Source: Isohypsibius dastychi (lineage: Eukaryota > Tardigrada > Eutardigrada > Parachela > Isohypsibiidae). From it: 15,207 nucleotides of DNA. Made by a program: the position numbers and the translations under genes. Below are positions 1 to 10,193 of the stretch, one piece after another. Location of the stretch: the NCBI GenBank assembly GCA_034696485.1, contig JAQIWT010000778.1:1-15207 (forward strand). The letters are read 5' to 3'. The notes beneath the pieces are model-generated. The model saw nothing but the letters and a program-made list of their open reading frames with translations, had not been told where the DNA came from and did no database searches. How positions within the stretch are numbered: position 1 is the stretch's first letter; the number at the start of each line of letters is the position of its first letter.

Positions 1-481
1 CACGTTTGGGAGGTGTTCACGATTCACAGGTTCCCCCCTTGTAAAATTTAGCTTGAACGCGCCGGTTAGTAAAAACGAGTTCACGATTCGGAGGTGTTCA
101 CGATTCGCAGTGTTCACTTTAACAGGGAATACTGTACTTGAGTAAGGTACATAAAAGATCTCGAACTTCCGGTTGAAAAAAGTTTTGTGAGTTATAAAAC
201 GGATTCGGCGAATACTTGCATCTTTTTATTAATGTTTAACCCGGCTCGTTTTAATCGTTGAACTTCGTGGCAGATATTAGTGTAAATCAGTTTTCGGGAC
301 AAGGGAGTCTATAAAATTTCCCTACTGAGATTTTTTGCCTTTTCCATAGTTTTCTTTGATGAGTGTTGAACCCGAACTCGGAATACGTATTGGTCAATCA
401 TGTCACGAATCTTGTGATTAGGCGAAGATTATTTTCGGGAGTTGTTCTTCCGGTACAAAAACATGCACTTGTTTTTCGCAG
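1..481. other. Non-coding left flank (intron or 5' region of rev-3)
   Basis: I find no reading frame here that resembles polymerase zeta or any other family. The stretch is interrupted by stops, AT-rich in its second half, and carries a short direct repeat near its left end. It ends in T-rich acceptor-like sequence (ttgtttttcgcag, ending at 481). An alternative acceptor-like site (gtgattag) ends at 421. It is either an intron of rev-3, with earlier exons left of the window, or the gene's 5' region. Confidence 0.5.
9..106. repeat. Short direct repeat, 17 bp, two copies
   Basis: GGAGGTGTTCACGATTC occurs at 9-25 and again at 90-106. A partial copy (GTTCACGATTCG) lies at 79-90, directly abutting the second copy. 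The repeats sit in non-coding sequence and could be part of a dispersed repeat extending off the left edge. No function can be assigned. Confidence 0.6.
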
Positions 482-3400
482 ATGATATGTGGGAGCCAGA
501 TTTGGAAGAAATTCTGACCGATCTTGCTGACATAGTTGAAGCGGAGCAGAATAGTAATCTTCACGAAGATATCGCGCAAGATGAAGAAGAAGCAGCGCAT
601 CTGCAAAAATCTCTTTTCGAGGGAAATGAAAGGTCAGAAATGAGCTCATGCTGACATTATCGAAATTTAATCATCCTTTTGACAATTTGTAGTGTCGATA
701 GTCCAAACGCAGATTTGGCGCCGTTTGTTCCACTTTCGCTGGACCCGGAAATTGGAGAGACACCATGGACGCCATCAGATCCCTTTTCAGAATCAACAGC
801 AGAAAATGACATCGAGGATCTTGTTCCATTCTCAAGTGGAAACTCTGGAGTTTTATTCAGTGACAGGACTCCACAAGCGAACCGGAAGCGAGGTGATTCA
901 GGATATACGCCAAACAATGTCTTTGATGCATTTGTTTTAAATGAGGTATTCCCGTGTTTTTCAGCGCGCATAGTTACTGAGAGCGACGAGGAAACAATCA
1001 CAATTAATGATGTGGATGAGTTGACTTTTGAAGACCACGCGGAGGAAGATCCCGAAAGATTGGTTCTGACACCGGTTTACGGATTCCCTTCTGTAGAATC
1101 GGTTTGCCAAACTGCCCATCTTTATGGATTGTCGCGACATGTCGGACATACAACATACATATCGAGCCTTCGTGAGTTGGGACAGCTTCCGCTCAAGTAG
1201 GTTGATGGATGGTCAGATAAAGTTTGTTGAACAAATTTTGGAGTCTGAATGTGGTTTTTGTTTTTCATTGAATTTAGAATTTCAAATGAATTGAAAATTG
1301 GAACTGAACGAATTCGAAACTCGCCTGTATTTTAGAAAATCGGTTTTTGTCTTTGGAAAATAGATGTTGTGAGTTTGTTCGGTAATGGAAGGATCTTAAA
1401 ATTCATTAAACGTTGAATTCCGAGTTTCTATGTGTTTTTCAAAAACGGCCACAAAAAAATCTAGAGCTATGAAAAATTATGGATTATTCTCTAGATAATT
1501 TTCTAGAATTTTTAAGTGCTCCAGTTCTTTTCATTAACTTTTGGTTCTGGTTTTTTCCCGTTGTCCGTTCGATGGTCTGAAATATTTGTTTTTCCAGAAA
1601 TGCAACGAGGAGAAACCGGAAGAAGAAGGAAAATCTACCCGTAATACCGCATGCGATTTTTTCACCTTTTTAGTTATGAAAAACCTGTTGATGTGTTTGT
1701 CTTCCGACTTTCTCTATTTTCTGAGATTCGTTTTTTGGTTTTAGTATGAAACTCTGGAGGAATTCTACAGCAAATGCATCCCATTTGCTTCTCTCGATTA
1801 TTTCGAAGAGGGAATCCGGCACGTCGCAGGGTCCTACTCCGCCATCCGCAAACGAGTCAAGCTCAAACCTTCGATGAAGCCAATCAAGAAAAAGCGTCGA
1901 CGTAACAGATTCTTCCGGAAAATTGAGAGATACAAGTACGAGGATCATATCCCAGGTCACAGCTGGAAAGTCGTCTTGACTCCATCGATTCCATTTCCGG
2001 ATCTCTCGCATGTTGTACGAATGCAAGAAAAACTCGATGCGGCCACGAAATTGAAAACAATGGTGTCTTTGGAAGATGACACTTTGGCTTTCGTGGATGA
2101 TGTTGATTCAACATTTCCGGTTTGCTCGATTTTGGAAGCCCAAAAGAATGAGCAATTCAAAGTGAGATTCTTCTTTTAATATCCGGTTTTTTTATAAACC
2201 GAGTTGGTTTCTGTGAGTTAGGCATTCCTGGACAAGGAGGTGAACTACAAAAAGAAACCGGATGTTCAACAAATGGAATCGGAACCGTTACCTGGACCGG
2301 AAGTAGTGCATGAGGTTTGGTGACCTTTCTTAAATTGTATCATTTAAATATTATGCAAGTTAATTTTCATTTGTATTAAAGTTTTGTAGTTTATTTGCAA
2401 ATTATATATTATGATAAATGATTGAACAAATCATAGTAATTCCAATAATTATTTTTGTTCAAATATTGAAATATATTTGCTTTATGTTTACAGTCCGAGA
2501 ACATTTTGGTAATGAACCTGGAATTACATGCCGACGTCCCCGAGAATCTCTCTCCGGATCCCGCACATCATCCCATCCGGTTCCTTTGTTTGACGTTAAT
2601 GACAGATACCGGCGAGAGCGTCTTCGATGGCTCGTCGTTTTGCATTTACGTTGAAAAAGATTGTTATGTGGATAAAAGGCGTCTAGAGCTGGAAAAAGAT
2701 GTCAACCGGTTCGCATCTTGGGTTGTAAACCGAGTCAAAATGAAAAACTTTGTCGTGGAATTCGTCTCATCGGAAGAGGAATTGCTTCACGTTTTCTACA
2801 ATAAAATCAGAAGGTACTGAAATCGTATGAAAAATTAATTGGGTTTTTAGTTTGTGTTATTAGTGTCGATCCGGATATTCTTATTGGATTTGAAATTCAG
2901 ATGACTTCTTGGGGATATATAATCGCTAGAGCGCATATTTACGGACTGGAAATGCTGAAACTTCTGTCCCGTTTGCTAAAACCACGTGAGTATACTTCCG
3001 GTCCGATTATTGATGATTTTAAACTTTGTATTGCAACTTTCAAAGGATTGAATTTACTAAGTGACCATACCGGAAAGAATTTTAATCATAGGGCCAAACA
3101 TTCCGGAGTGATTTCCTATGCATAATAAATTCATCATTATTTCTTCAACAACTCTATTCAATAAATAACAATTTGCAAGATCTCGTTCGAGTCAGACAAC
3201 AAATTGTCTCGCATTGTTTCGCACGTTTTCCATGCTAGAAAACTGTTACTTTAAAGTTGATGACCGGAAATATGCCTTTTTTAGACTCCTTCGTTTTCCA
3301 ATCAACTTTCTATGATTTTCTCACGTTATCCTTCAGCTAAGTATATGCTGGCTGTAGCTGTTTGCTCCAAAGAAGGACGGACTGGAAAAAGACAAGAAAA

Positions 3401-6400
3401 TGCAAACACAAAATTAGAATTCGGTTTTAAATCGGAATCGGTTTTTTCGAGTTAAATTAGAATTCGGTTTTGTTCGGTTAGAATTGGGTTTTTGATGGGA
3501 GACCGTGACGTCACTATTTCGTGTTGCTCATGTGGTCAGCGTAATTCTGGTCAGGTTGTTGGTCAGCGGTTGGTTAGCTCGGTGTACAAACGCCTTTACT
3601 GACACCCCAAAACCCCCAGCACCAAGCAAGTTCTGGTGTTTACAGCAACTGAAATTTATTCAACGTCGGTAAGGGTAGTATGCAGTTGCTGCCAACCGGT
3701 GACCGCCTTTTTGACCTTCTCCGTTTCATTCATTTTTTGATTAATTTGGCGAATCGCGAATCATTTTGTTTTACCTTACGAATAAAGACACTAAATGAAA
3801 AAAGTCGATCTGACGAATGAAAATGACCCAAACAATCCTGACGGAAAATAAAACGAATAACGTGTCGACTGGACAATGAAATTTTTTTTCACTTCAAAAG
3901 GAGCGATATCAAAAAATTGAATAAAATTGTGTGACAGCATTGGCTGATATTTGTTTTATTTTCGCCAGCGAATTTTCCTGGAAAAAGACGGGTTCCAAGT
4001 GCCGTGGCTGCGTGGGAAGCTCGGAAGATGTCGGAAATCCATATCGTCGGTCGGATCATTCTGAATTTATGGCGGCTTATCAAACACGAAGTATTACCCT
4101 CCCATTCTTTTTTTCAATAATTTTTCAAAGAATTTGGCGGTAGGTTACCCTCAATGTTTATTCCTTTGAAAACGTCGTCTTTCACGTTTTGAAATACCGG
4201 CTCTTTTTATATCCGGATCATACGTTGACGAAATGGTTCCAGGAAGATGTCGGCAGCATAGATCGGTAGGCGTTTATTTTCCCTGTTTGGTTTTTCATTT
4301 CATTCTTTCTTGTATTCGAACAGCTGGCGAGCGATGGAATATTTGATCCTCAAATCAACTCTGACAATATCACTTCTCACAAAGATCGATCTAATCCGAC
4401 AGACCGGCGAATTTTCACGGATGTTTGGTATTCAGTTTTACGACACACTGACTCGCGGATCACAGGTTCGTTTTCTGATCACGATTGCACTTCCGGTTGA
4501 AAATATTAATTTCGGGTTTTTCGTTTGAATTGTTCCAGTTTCGGGTAGAATCGATGATGTTGAGATTAGCGAAACCGCTGAGTTTCATACCAGTATCTCC
4601 TAATGGTGAACAGCTGCGACAGTAAGTCAGTTGGCCAAATGAAATTGGTTATTCTAGAATTTTGATTGTTTTCAGAATGGCTGCACCTGAATATCTTCCG
4701 CTGATTTTCGAGCCGGAATCTCGATTCTATTACGATCCAGTTATCGTCTTGGATTTCCAGTCACTTTATCCATCCATGGTCATTGCTTACAACTACTGCT
4801 ACTCTACTTGTCTCGGTCGAGTTGATCTTCTTGGAACGTGAGAATCTTGATGAAGACAGTTCAAAAATTTTTTGTCTGGCATCTTTTGCGTTCGTAGTGA
4901 GGATTACTTCAAGTTCGGTTGCACAGCTTATCACATCCCACCTCATCTCCTAAAAAAGAACATCGACAATATGAACTTCTCCCCAAACGGCATCGCCTTC
5001 CTCCGTGAATCCGTCCGAAAAGGCATCCTCCCTCGAATGCTGGATGAAATCCTCAACACCAGGATCATGGTCAAAAAGTCGATGGGTGATTACAAGAACG
5101 ATCCAGTGCTGAAAAAACTCCTCCATGCTCGTCAGTTGGGATTGAAGCTGATTGCGAATGTGACCTACGGATACACTTCCGCTGCTTTCTCCGGTCGGAT
5201 GCCCTGCATTGAAATTGCGGATGCTATTGTATCGAAAGGGCGAGAGACTCTTGAGAGAGCCATCAAGTTCATCGAAGGCACCCGGAAGTGGAACGCGAAG
5301 ATTGTGTATGGGGATACAGATAGGTTAGTCGAGGCTATATGAGTTGTCATTTTGACAAGCTGATGTTTTGATGTAGCATTGACACTTGGTTTGAACTTGC
5401 AGTTTGTTCATCGTCCTTCGAGGACGCTCTAAGGAAGAAGCTTTTCGCATTGGTCGAGAGATTGAAGCTGCAATCACGGATCAGAATCCCAAGCCGGTCA
5501 AGCTGAAATTTGAGAAGGTACGCTACTACCTAGGATAGACGTGTATCGTACAGTGAACATATGTGGCGTTTTTTCAGGTGGTGTCCGTTTGAGTATTTTG
5601 AGCGTCTGTTAAGGGGGGGGGGGGGTTGTGTTATGGCGGTTATAGTGTGTCGTCTTTGGCGGTCCAGTTCAGATTGTTTTTTGTTGCAGGTGTACCTTCC
5701 TTGTATCCTGCAAACGAAGAAGCGCTATGTCGGCTACATGTACGAGACGGAAGAGCAGATTGAGCCGGTTTTTGACGCTAAGGGGATCGAAACTGTTCGG
5801 CGTGATGGATGCGAGTTGGTGTCAACCGTATGCTGATACTTTCATTACTTTGTTCGAAAGCGGTGGTGTTTAACGTATTTGTGTGTTCTAGACTCTGGAA
5901 CACATGATCCGTATGTTGTTCAAGCCGAACATCGATCTGGCCGAAATCCGGCATTACATCGAGAAACGCTTCACCGATGCGCTGAGCGGTGATTTGAATA
6001 TGAAGGAATTCATTTTTGCCAAAGAGTACCGTGGCCGTGAATCGTATAGACCGAATGCAATAGTTCCTGCATTGGAAATAGCCAAGTATAAAACCTGGAG
6101 AAATATGAGCAACATTTCAATCAATCGTTCCATTTCTTGGTTTTTTTTGTTTCACCGTTGATCCTGTTGCATTCTAGTTATTTCTTACCTGTGTCGTGTT
6201 TCAGAAAAGCAACTCGAACTGATCCACGGGCCGAGCCGAAATCTGGCGAACGAGTTCCATACATCATAGTCTATGGAAAGCCCAAAGAGACCTTAATCTC
6301 CTTGGTTCGCCAGCCATTTGAAATATTCGAGAATCCGGCATTGAGGCCGAACGGATATTACTATTGCTCACGCCAACTTGTTCCGGTTCTGAACCGTGTA

Positions 6401-7117
6401 CTTCTCCTACTCGGAATCGACTCAAAAAAATGGTGAGTTTCCGACGCTCTGTTGCATTTTTTTGTGAATTATGCTTTTTTATTTTTACAGGTTGCTTAAT
6501 GTTATGGAGAAGTTGTTAGCGAATGGCCCACATTCTCCGATGGAGAATATTTCCAGTGATCTGATCTACTTCCGGAGGTTTTGTGCGGAAGCGTTTTCAT
6601 TGCCTGGTCATCCTTTGTTGAACGACACGAAACGTCGAGTTCGAAATGGCTTTACTAGAGCCGTGACCTTCCAGTCACGCACTACTCAACTCGAGCGAAG
6701 AACCGACGCGCTTACACAGGTCAGTTACCAAAAACGAACGACTCGCGAAAACATGAAAACACATCTGGATAATACCATTCAGAAGAGTATACTTTTTCGT
6801 TTTGTTGAATATCAGCACCGTTGCGTTCTTTTTTCAACTTCTGGGCAACAACTCGAACCTTTTGTTTTCCACCTTGAAAAATATGTTCATCACACAAATA
6901 GTGGAGTTTTAGAATTTTGTTGAATATTTGGTGTCATTCAATGTTATTAAGTGTTATCTGCTGTTTTTTTCAGGTGTGCAAACGCTGTATGGGGACTAAA
7001 CATCCGGTCGTTGAATGCGTTTCTTTCGATTGCCCAGTAATGTTCGACCGATATCAAACCATTGACCGGCTATGTCGATTGACCATTACCAACCAAATGT
7101 CCGCTCCTCCAACTTGA
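482..7117 (+). CDS. rev-3: DNA polymerase zeta catalytic subunit REV3 (5' part probably outside the window)
   Basis: B-family polymerase that extends primers past DNA lesions in the nucleus, with REV7 as partner. Phase-consistent exons: 482-632, 693-892, 965-1196, 1598-1640, 1745-2161, 2222-2314, 2494-2813, 2864-2985, 3969-4090, 4144-4265, 4324-4465, 4539-4621, 4676-4837, 4898-5323, 5403-5517, 5690-5827, 5892-6085, 6205-6432, 6491-6719, 6974-7117; about 1,230 residues. Motif A DFQSLYPS is at 4752-4775. Motif B (KLIANVTYGYTSA) is near 5145-5180. Motif C YGDTDS is split across the 5323/5403 junction; both catalytic Asp are kept. The exonuclease-like domain (LELHA near 2515; GFEIQM near 2890) lacks the canonical acidic residues, as is known for REV3. 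A Lys/Arg-rich stretch near 1870-1920 may be an NLS. C-terminal CysB is C-x2-C-x9-C-x4-C (6977-7033). The long middle region of vertebrate REV3L is absent. The first exon could instead begin at 422; ATG codons at 463 and 487 are in frame. The family call is nearly certain, but the 5' end is not. Confidence 0.93.
3414..3493. repeat. Three copies of TTAGAATT(C/G)GGTTTT
   Basis: Near-identical 15-bp units start at 3414, 3457 and 3478, and the last has G for C. Another GGTTTTTTCG-like segment lies between copies one and two. All lie in the large rev-3 intron. They look like a degenerate tandem repeat or remnants of one dispersed element; no role is evident. Confidence 0.6.
3506..3513. promoter_or_regulatory. 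TGACGTCA palindrome (CRE-type site)
   Basis: A perfect 8-bp TGACGTCA lies in the large intron. This is the consensus bound by CREB/ATF-type bZIP factors. It may be an intronic regulatory site or may simply belong to the surrounding repeat; an 8-mer alone is weak evidence. Confidence 0.25.
3533..3577. repeat. Clustered TGGTCAG units
   Basis: TGGTCAG is present at 3533, 3548 and 3560, with a variant TGGTTAG at 3571. Spacings are 15, 12 and 11 bp. The cluster merges into the left arm of the fold-back region that follows. Confidence 0.5.
3561..3704. repeat. Fold-back (nested inverted repeat) region in rev-3 intron
   Basis: GGTCAGCGGTTGG (3561-3573) is the reverse complement, with one mismatch, of CCAACCGGTGACC (3692-3704). 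Inside it, CAGCAACTG (3643-3651) pairs perfectly with CAGTTGCTG (3683-3691). CACCA/TGGTG near 3620-3640 can make a further small hairpin. The two right arms are adjacent. The region could be a small foldback transposon remnant or an intronic structured RNA. I recognise no known family. Confidence 0.45.
5613..5625 (+). repeat. Poly-G tract, 13 G, in rev-3 intron
   Basis: An uninterrupted run of 13 G lies on the sense strand in the intron 5518-5689. In C. elegans, long mono-G runs are known to be unstable without the DOG-1/FANCJ helicase and can form G-quadruplex structures. The tract may also be a sequencing-length uncertainty. Confidence 0.85.
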
Positions 7118-7629
7118 AACCACAATTTCACTCGAAATACAATCACTTTTTTTGGGTTTTTTCGATGACCTTTGAACTCGGAAAGAAAATTTGATAAGAA
7201 TTCTTCTAGTCCAATTGTATTTTGTACTCTTTTTTTATAACAGAATTTGACTGCATAACAGTTTCCAGCTCGACATTTATTATTCTGTTTACGAGATCAG
7301 TTCATTGTGGATAAGCACCTTTTTGATTAAATCTCGTGATTTATATCCGTTATCAATTGACGTTTTTATTTATCCAACGGTGCGTTTTTGATGACAAGGC
7401 GCGAAAATATGGACTATTTACCTTTGAGCCAACTGTTTCAAAAACGTATTTACTGGGTCGGGTTAATCTGACAACATTGCTTTCAGCGAAGACCGAGATT
7501 GAGTGTGTAAACATTCGCCATTAAACCAGTCTGGTAAAAACGGCGCAGCCCACTTTTTGAAACTCTAGTGTTATCGTTTTTAATACGAGTTGTACACTTG
7601 TTGAAGTTTACTTGTCATGTCACTCAAAA
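7118..7629. other. Intergenic: rev-3 3' UTR and receptor-gene upstream region
   Basis: After the rev-3 stop (7115-7117) the sequence is AT-rich with several poly-T runs. I see no canonical AATAAA close to the stop; ATTTG/TATAAC-rich sequence near 7235-7260 may hold a variant signal. A possible 62-codon reading frame at 7336-7524 has no family resemblance and no evident exon structure. The right end presumably contains the promoter of the receptor gene, but no specific site is recognisable. Confidence 0.5.
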
Positions 7630-10113
7630 ATGTCGAGAATGTTGAACAACACTACGGAAATATTGTTGCATTCAGTTCCGGTTTTCAAGGATTCCTGTGG
7701 TCGCGATTTTGATCTGAGTTTTACGAATGATTATGGGGAATTCGGGTGGATTACGAAAGTGTCGTTCCCGATTTTGTTGGCGGTTGGAACGATTGGGAAT
7801 TTGTTGGGAATTGTTTGTGCGTGTGGAAATAAGAAAGGATCTCAGAAGACGTATTTGTTGGCTGTTTATATCACAAGCTTGCTTTCGTTGTGAGTATTCT
7901 TCCACTCTTTCTTTGTAGAACTGACAAATGGCCAAAATGGATCTAGAATGTGAATTTTCGGTCAAACGTGCCCCGTAAAAAATATCTTGGAACGTAGTAT
8001 CGTAGTCCAATTTTGAAACTGGAAATTGTTTGAATAAAGTGGTCCCAACTCAATTACACAAAAACTTTGGGACTAGATTTTATTTAAATAAATATTTTAA
8101 AAGTTTCCTTTCGGATCTAAATGCATGGCAAAATCGAGAAAAAATTGTTCGACCGGAGCTGTCTTATTAGTCAGGAAACCACGAATCGAGATAAACTATC
8201 GTCATTTTACCGAAATTTTCAGTGATTCTCTTTCAGTGATTCTTTCCTAGGTTTTTCACTAGCAGTACCAACATTCACAAATAGTTATTATTTCAATTGT
8301 TTTTTTGCAGATGGGCTCGCTTGGTAAATTTGTTGGGAACCGGGACTTGGTTTGAACCATCTGAAGATGGATTGTATGGACACTTCTACACGCAGACGGG
8401 TGGATTCTGGGATTTCCTCCAATATGTCTTCTACGTCGCTTCACTATGGTAACATCATTGAACGAGACATTTTAATAGAATTATTATAGTTAAATGAATA
8501 AGAAAATCGTGATAAATATAATAGATAATAATAGTGGTAATGGAAGATTACTTTAAAAATACAATCGAAATAGTATGATTTTTTTGAACGCAGTGAAGCG
8601 TGATCTTTTTTCTAAGAAAATATTTTCCCTCTATTTATTTATTTGTCGTTTGTGTTTTAGCGTGCTGTTGATTTTCTGTGTGGATCGGTGTATCGCGGTG
8701 ACTTGTCCAATTTATCACTACACAAGACGCCGAAGATTTTTCGCCGGTGGATTGATTTTAATTGTTTGCTTCTTATCCATTGTTAATTCCGTTATCGCCC
8801 CCGTATTATATTACTGGAATTTGCAAGCCACCGGAAATCTACAGCCTGGACAACGACCAAGAGCCCTACCGGAAAACCTTTCTACATGGCGAAAAGTTGA
8901 CGCGTGGTTCGAGGTAAAAATCTGCCTTAATGATTTTAAATTCTGAAAAATTGAAAACTTTCTAGATAGAAAATGTTGGGGATTTGTTTTCAATTATTTA
9001 ATTTTTGAGTTACAATCTCAACTCAGAAAAAACAATGTAAGATTTAAGATTTGTTCACCTCGTTTTTTTGAACCCAAAATATTCTCTAGACTCGAGATTT
9101 TTTTTCATTTTTCTCTTCTGCAGCTCAATTTTTTCAGGTGATTTTTTTCGTGGCGGTCTATGTGACAATTTTTGTCGTGAACGTCATTTTAATACACCAT
9201 CTTCAAAAGAATCGAAGACGTGGGTCGGCCAGTTCCACATCGGAATTGCATCCAGAAAGTTCGTCAACGGCTTCTTCAAGTAGCCCTTCGTATGCCAGTT
9301 CCACTGCCTCCAAAAACTCGATCATTATTTCGACGAAATGTGTTCCAGCCGCAACACGAAACCAGATTATTATCGCCAGTTCCGTTTTCTATCTCATCAC
9401 CCATATTTTAGCGGCAAGTATAAAGGTTTTTTGTGGTTAAATAAATTTAAACTGAATAGTAAAATAAATAAATAATATGAATAAATCAAGTTTAGTTCCG
9501 TGAAATTTCAGAATTTAGATTCTTAGACAACAAAGTATTTAATGAAAAGCACCAGTGTTTCTTGAGCTTTTTACAACGCCGCCGTTATATATTGTTCAAG
9601 CTTTCTGCGGATTGCTCATGATTCTGAAACCAAAAAAGTCGAATTTGTTAAGATTTTAATTAAGCAGTTAAAAATAAAAGCTTAATCAATTTTGCAAAAA
9701 ACCAAAAAACAACCTAAAAAACAAAAACTCAAATCAAAGTGAGAATATGGAGATTCTCAACCGTTTTCTTGATATCTTCCTCCGTTTTGCCAAGTAAAGT
9801 AAATTATAACTTTTGAAAAAAAAGTTGTGAATTTGATTGAAATGGCATTTTTATACATATAGTCTGCACTTCGTAAATTCTAATAGATTTTCTCTATGTA
9901 CTGCAGATAGTCATGTCCATTTTGACACTGGTCAGTGCCCAGCCATTCTGCTGGGTCCAGATAACCATGCCTTTCCTGTACATTTACGATGCATTCCGAA
10001 TCCTCCTGGAAGACATTTATTTCTCTCTCGGATTCTTATTCCTTATCTGGATGGGAGCCACGGAGAAAAAGAAACTCCGCCAAATTTTACACTTCAAATT
10101 CAGCGGTTCTTGA
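7630..10113 (+). CDS. Orphan seven-transmembrane receptor, class A (rhodopsin-like) type
   Basis: Probable cell-surface receptor coupling to G proteins; ligand unknown. Exons 7630-7889, 8311-8448, 8661-8913, 9138-9417, 9887-10113 join in phase to about 385 residues, a normal length for this class. The ATG at 7630 gives a short extracellular N-terminus with an N-glycosylation sequon (NNTT). TM1 (~42-66) carries the typical GN motif (TIGNLLG). TM3 ends in DRC at ~141-143 in place of DRY. TM4 is ~158-182 and TM5 ~218-239. The third intracellular loop (~245-290) is Ser-rich and basic. TM6 begins ~297. TM7 (YDAFRILLEDIYFSLGF) lacks NPxxY, and a KKKLRQ helix-8-like end follows. The last junction has an alternative (9425 to 9907) that is also in phase. 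The topology resembles nematode peptide-receptor-like GPCRs. The 7TM call is strong, the subfamily unknown. Confidence 0.85.
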
Positions 10114-10187
10114 ACCGAAACCTATTCTACCGAGGCGGATATCAGTTCGCCCAACGCAACCGGAAGTCATAAAACAACGAAGCCCGG

Positions 10188-10193
10188 AATAAA
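10188..10193 (+). terminator. Poly(A) signal of the receptor gene
   Basis: AATAAA lies 75 bp after the receptor stop codon (10111-10113) and is the first canonical hexamer in the 3' region. Confidence 0.7.

Larger units (their letters stand above)
2986..3968 (+). other. Large (~980 bp) intron of rev-3
   Basis: The flanking exons join in phase (one base, then two bases) and give a continuous REV3 alignment across the junction, from the exonuclease-like domain into the conserved SEIHIVGRI segment. The donor is C|GTGAGT and the acceptor TTTTCGCCAG. This is far longer than the gene's other introns. It contains three clusters of short repeats and a fold-back region, listed separately. I see no open reading frame resembling a gene on either strand. 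Confidence 0.75.

Noticed and set aside
946-964. A 19-nt intron-like GTATTC...TTTTCAG
   Set aside because: Too short for a spliceosomal intron and removing it breaks the frame; the same acceptor works with the donor at 893, giving a 72-nt intron in phase.
7336-7524. Small plus-strand reading frame between rev-3 and the receptor gene
   Set aside because: No family resemblance, starts without a convincing context and lies in AT-rich 3' UTR/promoter sequence.
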